Positions 18,509 to 26,761 of a stretch of DNA of 64,000 nt are shown here, piece after piece (positions within the stretch are counted from its first letter, which is position 1; every line of letters starts with the position of its first letter). The stretch comes from Acidobacteriota bacterium. Lineage in GTDB: Bacteria > Acidobacteriota > Thermoanaerobaculia > Multivoradales > J023. The notes under the pieces were generated by a model. The model saw nothing but the letters and a program-made list of their open reading frames with translations. It made no database searches and was not told the DNA's origin. The stretch spans positions 52,412 through 116,411 of the forward strand of contig JAJCXO010000058.1 in assembly GCA_029263395.1 (NCBI GenBank), in the 5' to 3' direction. The translations under genes and the position numbers were made by a program.

Positions 18509-18892
18509 TCAGCAGCTGGCGTCGAGGACCACGATCTGGTCAGGACCGTTCGGCACCATGCAGAGGAACTCGAAGGGAGCCTCGATCACTTCGTAGAAGT
18601 GCGACTCACCAGCCGGAATGTAAAGCACATCGTCAGCACCAACCTCGTAGACGGTGTCGCCAATGCCAACCTTGGCGCGCCCCCGCAACACATATTGTTC
18701 GTGTTCGACCGAGTTCACATGGAGGGGCATACCGCCTCCCTCGCCCATGGTGAAGCGTCGCATGGCAAAGTTCGGAGCACCATCGTCAGGCCCCAACAAC
18801 ACCTGGGTCTGCGTCGCTCGCCCAGCCCCCACGTCTTTACTCTCGACACTCGCGGCATGTTTGACCACGCCGGTTGCTTCAGATGAACTCAT
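18509..18892 (-). CDS. Single-domain cupin protein
   Basis: A 127-residue beta-barrel protein. Cupin motif 1 is GGGMPLHVNSVEHEQYVLRG, with His and Glu metal ligands. Motif 2 is VLYIPAGESHFYEVI, with the final His ligand. A small metal-binding enzyme or a sugar/metabolite-binding protein is expected; the substrate is unknown. GGAG sits next to the ATG at 18892. First gene of the cupin, flavin enzyme, deacetylase group, suggesting that it handles a sugar intermediate (inference). Confidence 0.86.
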   Translation of the reverse strand: MSSSEATGVVKHAASVESKDVGAGRATQTQVLLGPDDGAPNFAMRRFTMGEGGGMPLHVNSVEHEQYVLRGRAKVGIGDTVYEVGADDVLYIPAGESHFYEVIEAPFEFLCMVPNGPDQIVVLDASC

Positions 18893-18918
18893 TGCTCCTC
18901 CGTTCGGTCGACGGCCGG

Positions 18919-20202
18919 TCAGTCGTCAATGGCCTGGTTCACCAGGACGCGTAGGCGGTCGCCAAGGTTGAGATGCCCAAAGGGCGCTGTTTGGGTCATC
19001 AGGATAGCGAACAACTCTTCGTGTGGGTCGACAAAAAAGAAAGTGTTGAAGATTCCGCTCCAGGCGTATTCGCCGACCGAGCCGAGTAAGCTCGAGGCTC
19101 CCAGGTCGACCCGCACAGCAAAGCCAAGACCAAAGCCGAAGCCTGGCGCCACCCGTGGTATCGGCAAATCACCGAGACTGTTGGCGGTCATCAACTCAAC
19201 GGATTTGCGACTGAGCAGCCGCGCCTCGCCCAGCTTGCCACCGTTCAAGAACATTTGCAGCAATCGAGCATAATCGCTGGCGGTCGAGACCAAGCCACCA
19301 CCACCTGATGGTGCATCCGGCATCTTGCTGTAGCCGCGGAAAAACGGTCGCACGCCAGGATGCACAAGGCCATCTTCACCCAACGTATAAAGCGCACTCA
19401 ACCGCTCCGCCTTCTCGCTCGGCACATAAAATCCAGTGTCGGTCATCCCGAGCGGGCGCAGGATCCGTTCATCCAGGAAGTCGGGTAAAGACTGCCCGGA
19501 TACAACTTCGACAAGATAACCCAGAACATCCGTCGAATGACCGTAGACGAAGCTGCTTCCGGGCTGTCGTGCCAACGGCAGCTCCCCCAACTTCTTGACC
19601 ACCGCCCCGAGGTCACCCATGCCGGGCTGCATCGCCTCGCGATAGAGCTTACCGACCGGCCCTCGATCCATGAAGCCGTAGGTCAACCCGGTCGTATGCC
19701 GCAGTAGATCCCGAATGGTGATCTCGCGGGTTGCCGGGACGGTGGTGTACGGTGCATCGGGACCTGAGTGCCCTTCTTCCACTACCGCAACCCTCAGGTC
19801 CTTCATCGCCGGAATGTAGCGAGACACCGGATCGTCGAGCTGAAAGTGTCCTTCTTCGTGGAGCATCATCACCGCAGCAGAGGTGATCGGCTTGGTCATC
19901 GAGGCGATACCGAAAAGGGTGTCACGACGCATTCGTACCGCGTCATCTCCCTCGCCGGTCATGTGCCCCAATGCCTCGAAGTGAGCAATCTTGCCCCGTC
20001 GTGCGATGAGGGCCACGGCCCCGGCGAGCTCCCCACGATCGATGTGCTGCTGCAAGCTCTCGTTGAGGCGCTCCAGCCGCGAGGCGGAGAGTCCCACGTC
20101 CGCAGGGTTTGCGGTCGGAAGCTCAGCTGCTGCCGACAACGGCAAAGTCCAGAGGGTGATCAGTACACTGCGAATGAGTAAAACACGAGCCGAACGAGAC
20201 AT
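18919..20202 (-). CDS. Exported serine hydrolase (beta-lactamase class C-like)
   Basis: A 427-residue enzyme of the beta-lactamase/esterase family. Residues 1-26 are a signal peptide ending SAAAE. The SxxK nucleophile motif is SMTK (about 100), and YGHS (about 210) takes the place of the YxN motif. The third, KTG-like motif is not obvious, which is common for esterases of this group. Other family landmarks are RHTTGLTYG and GGGLVSTASDYARL. It may hydrolyse esters or D-amino peptides in the periplasm rather than act as a resistance enzyme. GAGGGAG precedes the ATG. It lies upstream of the cupin gene with a 26-base gap. Confidence 0.88.
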   Translation of the reverse strand: MSRSARVLLIRSVLITLWTLPLSAAAELPTANPADVGLSASRLERLNESLQQHIDRGELAGAVALIARRGKIAHFEALGHMTGEGDDAVRMRRDTLFGIASMTKPITSAAVMMLHEEGHFQLDDPVSRYIPAMKDLRVAVVEEGHSGPDAPYTTVPATREITIRDLLRHTTGLTYGFMDRGPVGKLYREAMQPGMGDLGAVVKKLGELPLARQPGSSFVYGHSTDVLGYLVEVVSGQSLPDFLDERILRPLGMTDTGFYVPSEKAERLSALYTLGEDGLVHPGVRPFFRGYSKMPDAPSGGGGLVSTASDYARLLQMFLNGGKLGEARLLSRKSVELMTANSLGDLPIPRVAPGFGFGLGFAVRVDLGASSLLGSVGEYAWSGIFNTFFFVDPHEELFAILMTQTAPFGHLNLGDRLRVLVNQAIDD

Positions 20203-20312
20203 ACCAACTCCCTCTCAGGTTGATCCATGAACCCGGGGAGCGTCCGAATGCCGACATCCGAGTCACCGTGAGGTTCGCTTGCTGAAAGAGAGATTCTACA
20301 ACCGATCTCGAC

Positions 20313-20711
20313 TCACGCAACGAGGCCGAGGGCTTCGTCTTTCCACCCTTCGATACCGCCGATCATTTTCTTGACGGGTCGTCCCAGACGCGCCAGGCGC
20401 AACGCGGCCTTATCTGCGGCATTGCAATGGGGTCCGTTGCAGTAAACAACGAAGAGGGTCTCGTCGCTCCAAGCCGCCAACGCTTGCTCGTTGATCTTGC
20501 GCCGCGGCAGGTTGACTGCCTTGGGCACATGCCCGGCGGCGTATTGGGTCGACGAACGCACGTCGAGCACTACGAAGTCCTGAGCATCATGCTGCAAGCT
20601 GAAATGGACGTCCCAGCAGTCGGTCTCAAAACTCAGGTTAGTGAGGAAGTGGTCGGCAGCAGCGGCGGAATCGGCCGCCGGAGTGACGGTGACTTGGGAT
20701 TTCATCTTCAT
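20313..20711 (-). CDS. Rhodanese-like sulfurtransferase
   Basis: A 132-residue single rhodanese domain. The active-site loop is VVYCNGPHCNAAD with the catalytic Cys in CNGPHC. Landmarks are VVLDVRSSTQYAAGHVPKAVNLP and the closing GGIEGWKDEAL. It likely transfers sulfane sulfur or handles cyanide/thiosulfate in the cytoplasm. No signal peptide is seen. AAAGGAG is seven bases before the start. It is transcribed alone toward the serine hydrolase gene, with 110 bases between them. Confidence 0.93.
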   Translation of the reverse strand: MKMKSQVTVTPAADSAAAADHFLTNLSFETDCWDVHFSLQHDAQDFVVLDVRSSTQYAAGHVPKAVNLPRRKINEQALAAWSDETLFVVYCNGPHCNAADKAALRLARLGRPVKKMIGGIEGWKDEALGLVA

Positions 20712-21161
20712 GGTCTGTCTCCTTTGAAAGAGCTCGGTTGATTCGATGAAAGAAGCCTATCGGCGAGGCCAACGCACAACGATTGGCAGGATTGACAACT
20801 TTCATTAAGTTCCCGCCATAAGACACTCATTTCGAGGTTGCCGATTAGTCGCCTTCATGGTTATCAGCCAGGTGGAATCGGTAAAGGTGGCTGCGTCAGG
20901 GCGGCGCGTCCCCAGGGCCAGAAAGCTCTCGGCAACAGACCACCAAAGTCTCACCAGGGAAAGCCTCCCTGATTCCCTGATTCAAAGCGGAACTTCACTG
21001 GGCTCCAAACCTACCAGAGCGCTATTGGTCCCAGCTTTTGCCGCGATCAGTAAGGGCTGGCACAACGCTTGCTATCAAGAGCTGATGCACAGATAAATCG
21101 GCACTGATGTCTCAGCCTTCCACGGCCAACGGCATCACCGCCACAACTTGGAGGTAGTATC
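20712..21161. other. Intergenic region with no recognised gene
   Basis: A 450-base gap between divergent genes. One ATG frame of 79 codons (20857-21096, plus strand) is present, but it has no ribosome site, domain or composition that supports it. The right end holds the GGAGG ribosome site of the secreted protein gene. Promoters for both neighbours must lie here, but no convincing -35/-10 pair stands out. Confidence 0.5.
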
Positions 21162-21686
21162 ATGCGTTCCTTCCTTGTAATCGTCACCTGTCTTTTCCTC
21201 GCTGGACCAGCCATGGCGCAGTCCCACTCTGATGCTGAGTGCTTGGACCTCAGCGAGCTTGCCGGCCAACCCATTGGAGTGTTCTGGGCGAACTCGTTCA
21301 GCGTATTCCTGGAGGCTCAGCAGAGTGAGTTGGCCGACGACCAGATCAAGCTCGTCCGGGAGGCGATCGAATTTGGCCTTTCGCTGAACTCCAAGATGGA
21401 CGATTCGTTGTCGATCCATACGATGAAGGGGTTGATGGGAGATGCGCGCAAAGTGCTAACAACCGACCAGTTCAGCTCGATCTTGGCTGGGATGGGCGGC
21501 GAAAAGCAGGAGTATCTAGCAACCATCGGTGTGATCGCTCCAGAAGAGATCGCCTGTTCGTGTGACACCACAGGCGAACGTGGCCCTGCATGCCCTGAGG
21601 GATTCACATGCACTGTCGGTTGTACCACCCATGGAACGGGCGAGTGGAACGGACTCTGCAAGAGAGGTAATAGCGACGACAACTAG
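21162..21686 (+). CDS. Secreted Cys-rich protein, fulvocin C-related type
   Basis: A 174-residue exported protein. Residues 1-19 are a signal peptide (FLAGPAMAQ). A helical middle part (about 50-125) is followed by a compact C-terminal block with six cysteines spaced CSC-x9-C-x5-C-x3-C-x12-C and ending NGLCKR. This layout resembles the C-terminal domain of bacteriocin fulvocin C-related proteins of myxobacteria and relatives. By analogy it may be a secreted antimicrobial or signalling peptide precursor. Identification is by pattern only. TTGGAGGTAG precedes the ATG and a strong terminator follows at 21795. The frame continues for 34 codons past its TAG. Confidence 0.6.
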   Translation: MRSFLVIVTCLFLAGPAMAQSHSDAECLDLSELAGQPIGVFWANSFSVFLEAQQSELADDQIKLVREAIEFGLSLNSKMDDSLSIHTMKGLMGDARKVLTTDQFSSILAGMGGEKQEYLATIGVIAPEEIACSCDTTGERGPACPEGFTCTVGCTTHGTGEWNGLCKRGNSDDN

Positions 21687-21794
21687 GATGACGAATGCCC
21701 GATATGCACCGTACTCCCGTACAACAGGTACCGGGCTCCGGTTCCAGCTCCGGTTCAACGCAGCAATGACCTGAGCTCTAGTTGGCCAAAATAG

Positions 21795-21827
21795 GTTCCC
21801 CAGCAGCAATCTGCCGGGGAACTTTTT
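21795..21827 (+). terminator. Rho-independent terminator
   Basis: GTTCCCC and GGGGAAC arms enclose an inner GCAG/CTGC stem with CAAT loop and one A/C mismatch, followed at once by TTTTT. It lies 109 bases after the stop of the secreted Cys-rich protein and ends that transcript. It is the clearest intrinsic terminator in the window. Confidence 0.9.
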
Positions 21828-21897
21828 CGTTTAGTGAGCCCTGTAAGAGTGAGCGCCACTCAGCCTATGTGACGCGTGCGGGATCGGTAGCAAGAAG

Positions 21898-23772
21898 CTA
21901 CTGCGTCACGACCCGCAGCTGATCGACTTCGACGCCGTCGACCGTCTGCTCGCTACCGTCGGGCCAAGTAACTTTCACAGCATCCACACGATCGGCGTCA
22001 CCCAGGCCGAAGGTCACCGTACGTTCCACTTGCGACAAGTAGCTGCGGGTCGGCATGACTTGACGGCGCTGCATGGTGTCCCCCGCCGTGACTTCGACCC
22101 AAGCACCAATCGCATCACGATTTGGAGCCTGGCCTTCGAGCCGCACTCGTAACCAATGGTGGCCAAGCTCTTGATCGTTGCGCAGCAATAGCGGCGGGCC
22201 AGCAATTTGGGTGAGGATGGCATCGAGATCACCATCAGCGTCGATGTCGGCAAAGGCAGCACCACGACCCACCAAGTCGCGAGCCAGGTCGCCAGTAGCC
22301 TCAGGGGCCACTGGAACAAACCCTTCGTCACCACCGTTCCAGAACAGCTGCGCTGGCTGACGGTAAAACTGGCTGGGATCAACCTTCTGGATCTCGTCTT
22401 CGATGTGGCCATTGGCCTGCAGCACGTCAAGGCGGCCGTCGAGGTCGACGTCAAAGAGAAACAGACCGAAGGTCAGCATCAGCCGACTGGGGGCACCGAT
22501 CCCTTCACCGATCGCCTCATCGACGAAAAACGCGGGATCGTCCTGGGCCATGTAGACCGAGCTCATTTCGTTGGCAAAGTTGCCGATCATGAAACCGAGG
22601 TTGTGATCGTTGCGGTAGTAGGCCGAATCGATGCCCATGGCACCAGTGGCGTTGCCGTTGCGATCGTAGGCAAAACCAAAATCCTCACCCACCTCTTCGA
22701 AAGTGCCGTCACCAAGATTGTGGAAGAAGAAGTTGCGCACCGTGTCGTTAGCCACGAGGACATCGATCCAACCGTCACCGTCAACGTCGACTGGGCCAAG
22801 AGCCAACGATTTGGCCATCGGCGCGCCGGTAGCCGGATTGTCGACGTGTAGGCCAGCAGCCTCGGAGATGTCGGTGAAGGAACCGTCACCCTCGTTGCGG
22901 TAGAGGTAGGGGTAAGTGCCTTCGTAGTTCTGCGGCGGACCGAAAGCACGGCCAACACCGGTCAGACGAAAATCGAGTTCGAAGTCGATTTCTTTCGACC
23001 AGCGGACGTAGTTCGCGACAAAAAGGTCGAGATCACCATCGTTGTCGACATCGAAGAAGCCGGCGCTGGACGACCACTCCTCGACGCCACCGGCAACCCC
23101 CGCCTCAGCTGTAACGTCACGGAAGGTACCGCCGTCGTTACGCAACAGATGGTTCTTCCCCACCGCGGTTATGAAGAGATCGGTATCGCCGTCCGCGTCG
23201 TAATCGGCGGTGGCAACACCCATCCCGTAGAAGCTCAGGTCGAGACCCGTTGCGGCGGTCACATCGCTGAAACGACCCTCACCGTCGTTGCGGTAGAGCG
23301 CCATCGTTGCCGGCCTGCCAGTGACCTCGTGGTGGGGCCACTCCGAGGAATTGACCAGCAACAGATCTGGATCCCCGTCCCCTTCGAGATCAAAGAAGGC
23401 AACGCCGCCGCCCATCGTCTCAGGTAGCAGTTTGTCGCCATAGGCGCCATTGGCGTGGACGAAGCTGATCCCGGCCTGCGCTGTCACATCGGTGAAATAG
23501 ATCGCAGGTACGGTATCAGTCGTCAACACAGTCTCAGGCGCAGCGGCTTCGATGACTTGCTCCGGAGCGGCTTCTCGTTCACGGTTAGCCAGCAGGTAGA
23601 TGCCACCCGCAACCACCGCCAGCACCCCGAGGGCCATCAACGACCGCTTGAAGACAACGCCGATGATGGCATCGTCTTCAGGGACATAGTCGTCCTCGGC
23701 AACCGCCGCCAACGGCGTCGGGCTTGGGCTTGTCGGGTCTTCGGGCTCTTCTTGACGTAATGGCTCGCTCAC
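21898..23772 (-). CDS. CRTAC1-like membrane-anchored propeller protein (FG-GAP/VCBS, ASPIC/UnbV)
   Basis: A 624-residue protein anchored by one transmembrane helix near residues 48-66 (MALGVLAVVAGGIYLLA) after a cytoplasmic tail rich in Pro and Glu. The rest, outside the membrane, carries repeated FG-GAP blades with calcium-type loops such as DLEGDGDPDLLLV, DYDADGDTDLFI and DVDGDGWIDVLV. It ends with an ASPIC/UnbV domain (NRDAIGAWVEV, then FGLGDADRVDAVKVTWPDG). Such propellers bind Ca2+ and partner proteins. Its start overlaps the stop of the multiheme cytochrome gene by four bases (ATGA), so it is the last gene of the seven-gene operon. Confidence 0.9.
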   Translation of the reverse strand: MSEPLRQEEPEDPTSPSPTPLAAVAEDDYVPEDDAIIGVVFKRSLMALGVLAVVAGGIYLLANREREAAPEQVIEAAAPETVLTTDTVPAIYFTDVTAQAGISFVHANGAYGDKLLPETMGGGVAFFDLEGDGDPDLLLVNSSEWPHHEVTGRPATMALYRNDGEGRFSDVTAATGLDLSFYGMGVATADYDADGDTDLFITAVGKNHLLRNDGGTFRDVTAEAGVAGGVEEWSSSAGFFDVDNDGDLDLFVANYVRWSKEIDFELDFRLTGVGRAFGPPQNYEGTYPYLYRNEGDGSFTDISEAAGLHVDNPATGAPMAKSLALGPVDVDGDGWIDVLVANDTVRNFFFHNLGDGTFEEVGEDFGFAYDRNGNATGAMGIDSAYYRNDHNLGFMIGNFANEMSSVYMAQDDPAFFVDEAIGEGIGAPSRLMLTFGLFLFDVDLDGRLDVLQANGHIEDEIQKVDPSQFYRQPAQLFWNGGDEGFVPVAPEATGDLARDLVGRGAAFADIDADGDLDAILTQIAGPPLLLRNDQELGHHWLRVRLEGQAPNRDAIGAWVEVTAGDTMQRRQVMPTRSYLSQVERTVTFGLGDADRVDAVKVTWPDGSEQTVDGVEVDQLRVVTQ

Positions 23773-26759
23773 GGCGGGCTACCTCCCATAGCGGCCGCTC
23801 CGGTCTGCCGACTGGCGATCTGTTCCTGGGCCGGCGTCGCGGACGCTGGCGTGGGATGTGTCTTCGCCAGTTGCGTTTCGGTCAGCGGCTGTAACTCATA
23901 AGCGGCGGCGCGACGCTCGCCACCCGTCATCTCAAAGGCGTCTGGACGTTGCAGATCGTAAATCACAATCGCTTCCGCCGCGTGATTCGCCGCCGGATCA
24001 TTACGCCGGGCTTCGGCAACCGCGAAGTCACGGGCGTTGTCATCCACTTTGTACTTGCGGTACAACGCAAAGTGGGTCGCAGCCTGATCTTTGTCGCCGA
24101 GCTGTTTGAAGATCAAATCCAGGTTGTAGTGTGCGGTGGTGTTCTCGGGATCGAGCTCGAGCACGCGCTCAAAGTGTCCTTTGGCTTGCGCCAACAGCTC
24201 CTCCCGCCGTGGACGCTTACGCTCGCCACGCTCCTGCTTGGCGCGCTCGAACAACGTCTGGCCAAGCTCGTTGAGCAACCGATAGTCCAAACTGAAATCG
24301 AAACCAGCCTGACGGGTCGCCGCATCGTCGAGATCCAAAATGCTCTGGAAGTTGGCAATCGCCTCGTCGAGATAACCGTTCTGTTTATTGACCAGCCCGG
24401 TAAACCACGCCACCGACCACGATCTTGCCGGTGGATCAAAGTTGGCAGCACGATCCAGGGCACCAATCGCCTTGTCCTGTACCGTACCTTGCGCCAAATA
24501 GACCCGAGCAAGGTTGAGTGGACCATCCGGTCGACCGAGAGCTTCGACCTGAGCAAACGCCTCTTCAGCCTGGCGTAACTCGCCTTTGCTTTTGCCGCCT
24601 TTCCGCAGCAGGCCAATACCGTAGTCATTCCAACGCTGCCAGGCGATATCGTCCGCGACCGGCGGCTTCTGCTCAGCAACCGCAATATCGAGACCCGCAA
24701 TCGGGAAGGTGACACGATCCGTCGCCAGCGTCATGATCGGCAACTCATTGACATAGTCCTCGGGCCGCCCCTCGCTGTCGAAGTACTCCATGTAGGTGGT
24801 GTCGAACTTGCGGTATTGCAAGCGTACCTCGACGGTGATCGGTCCTGCCACATCCGGCGGTACATCGAGCTGGTAATGCAGCGAGTCCGCCGCGCCAGGC
24901 GGGATCTGATGGTTGTAGAGAGCAATGAAGATGTCCTCAGCATTGCGCCGATCGATTCGGTTGCCGTTCTTGTCGAGGACGTAAGAGTTGATGAAGTGGG
25001 ACCACGGATCTACCCGGTTTTGATCACCGAGCCCGCCGCTACGACCGATCACCAGTTCCCCGTCGTCGGGTGCCACGCTGCTGACCCGGACGTCGACCCA
25101 GACCTGATTCGAGTCCGAGGTCCCCTGGGTAAAGAGATGCCCCATCTTGACGGTGCGGACCACCGTCTCGAGCAGATAGGAGCGACCGCGTTCCAGAGCC
25201 GGCACTTCGGGACGGAGCGGAGCGATCAGCTTGCCATCGATCCCGCCATCCTCACGTAGGCCAAAAATATCGATCCGCATCACGCCATCGTTGAACTTGC
25301 GATGCGCCTCGTTGACCTCGGGTCCCATCCCCAACAAGTGCGGGATGGCCGTGTTGGCGCTCGGGAATTGATGATCGTGGATCTTGAGCTCGCCGGAGTC
25401 GTCAAAGTTCTGGGCCCCAAACTGGTCGGACTTCGCCAACGGCATGTGGCACCCGTTGCAGTTGTCTTCGGCCTTCTTGGGGTAATAGAAGCTACTGACA
25501 CCATGACCGGACACACCGCTCAAATGGTATGAATCGTAATGGTTCTGCCCCCGCAACCACTTGTACTTGTTGAGCTCTTCAGGCAAGTGGACCTTGTGGC
25601 AGCCGGCGCAGAACTCCGGTTCCTTGTGTAGAGGCTTGAGGAAGGTCTTCTTGTGGAATTCCGGCTTGGCCTTCACCAGTTGATGATTGATCCACTGCAG
25701 GGTCTCGTTTTCGCTGAAGGCGAAGGGATAGTGAATCGGCTCTTCAATGGTGAAGTCGCTGTTGCCTCGCGGGCTGTTGAGATGGGTGATGGCATGGCAC
25801 GACGTACACGTGATGCCGGCTGTACCCGCGGGATCATCCTCACGAGCGAAGTCTGGATCGGAAAACTTGGGATCGTCGAACTTGCCGGAGAAGAACACCA
25901 CCGGATCGTGGCAACCGGCGCAGAAGCGGGCCGCACGTACATCACCGTCCCGTTTCTGGGCCATCAACATCGTCTCCTCGACGGAGAACAGATACGCCGG
26001 ATTGTTGAACGAAGAGAAGCGATGTACGCTCGTCGCCCAACTCGCGTGCGAATCCTGATGGCATTCTTGGCAGTATTGCTCGTTGTTCAAGACGCGCTCG
26101 GGGATAAAATCGCCGGTAGCAGTGCGAGCCAGGGACGGGAAGAAATACTCTTCACTCGATTCCGGGCCCTCGACATTCCAGCCACGGGGGTCTTGTGCCT
26201 GCCACACCAACATCACCGCACCAAAAATGCCGGCAACCACCGCCCAACGACGCCCCACCTCCCAGCGGATGCGTTTGCCCGCCAGACGGTGTAAAACGAA
26301 CAGCCAGGCAGCCACCAACGGAGTGATGACGTGGGCCCAGTAGGCGACTGACCGCACCGCAGGATCTTTGACTACGATCACACCTTCGAGACGGGTCAGG
26401 ACGATGCCACTCGCCAGCAAGATCAGCGCCGTCGTAAACAGCGCATAACCCACTCGGGCCGCCCGACGGTTCGGTCGGTTGTACGCCTTCGACATATGGC
26501 TGAAGCCGAACACCACCACCGGGACGATCAGCAACGCGCCGAGCACCAGGTGGACGATGAACATGTTCATATAGAACCAGTTCTGGTAGGTGTTACCAGT
26601 ACTCCACTCCATGAGTGACACGCCGACCAGGTAAACGGCGTTGATCGCCAGCAGGGCAAACAAGCCAAAGACGACAAACAGTAGCTTTTCTAACCGCGGA
26701 CCCACGGCGGGGACGTATTTGCGACGCCGCTTGGGTGGCGTCGAATTGTCTTGAGCCAT
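23769..26759 (-). CDS. Membrane multiheme cytochrome c with TPR domain
   Basis: A 996-residue fusion. Five hydrophobic helices lie at about 26-50, 62-87, 101-123, 138-158 and 171-187. Helix 2 carries His70 and His88 and helix 4 carries His143 and His157, paired as in di-heme b-type cytochromes (inferred). Next comes a periplasmic part with five CxxCH c-heme motifs at residues 230, 280, 318, 384 and 434, of the cytochrome c554-like kind (YCQECHQDSHASW). A beta-rich region follows at about 480-680, then TPR units from about 720 to 910. The arrangement suggests transfer of electrons from quinol across the membrane to periplasmic hemes. It is flanked in one operon by propeller proteins. Confidence 0.88.
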   Translation of the reverse strand: MAQDNSTPPKRRRKYVPAVGPRLEKLLFVVFGLFALLAINAVYLVGVSLMEWSTGNTYQNWFYMNMFIVHLVLGALLIVPVVVFGFSHMSKAYNRPNRRAARVGYALFTTALILLASGIVLTRLEGVIVVKDPAVRSVAYWAHVITPLVAAWLFVLHRLAGKRIRWEVGRRWAVVAGIFGAVMLVWQAQDPRGWNVEGPESSEEYFFPSLARTATGDFIPERVLNNEQYCQECHQDSHASWATSVHRFSSFNNPAYLFSVEETMLMAQKRDGDVRAARFCAGCHDPVVFFSGKFDDPKFSDPDFAREDDPAGTAGITCTSCHAITHLNSPRGNSDFTIEEPIHYPFAFSENETLQWINHQLVKAKPEFHKKTFLKPLHKEPEFCAGCHKVHLPEELNKYKWLRGQNHYDSYHLSGVSGHGVSSFYYPKKAEDNCNGCHMPLAKSDQFGAQNFDDSGELKIHDHQFPSANTAIPHLLGMGPEVNEAHRKFNDGVMRIDIFGLREDGGIDGKLIAPLRPEVPALERGRSYLLETVVRTVKMGHLFTQGTSDSNQVWVDVRVSSVAPDDGELVIGRSGGLGDQNRVDPWSHFINSYVLDKNGNRIDRRNAEDIFIALYNHQIPPGAADSLHYQLDVPPDVAGPITVEVRLQYRKFDTTYMEYFDSEGRPEDYVNELPIMTLATDRVTFPIAGLDIAVAEQKPPVADDIAWQRWNDYGIGLLRKGGKSKGELRQAEEAFAQVEALGRPDGPLNLARVYLAQGTVQDKAIGALDRAANFDPPARSWSVAWFTGLVNKQNGYLDEAIANFQSILDLDDAATRQAGFDFSLDYRLLNELGQTLFERAKQERGERKRPRREELLAQAKGHFERVLELDPENTTAHYNLDLIFKQLGDKDQAATHFALYRKYKVDDNARDFAVAEARRNDPAANHAAEAIVIYDLQRPDAFEMTGGERRAAAYELQPLTETQLAKTHPTPASATPAQEQIASRQTGAAAMGGSPP

Positions 26760-26761
26760 AC

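Noticed and set aside
20857..21096. 79-codon frame in the gap before the fulvocin-like gene
   Set aside because: No ribosome site or domain, and no sign of codon bias.
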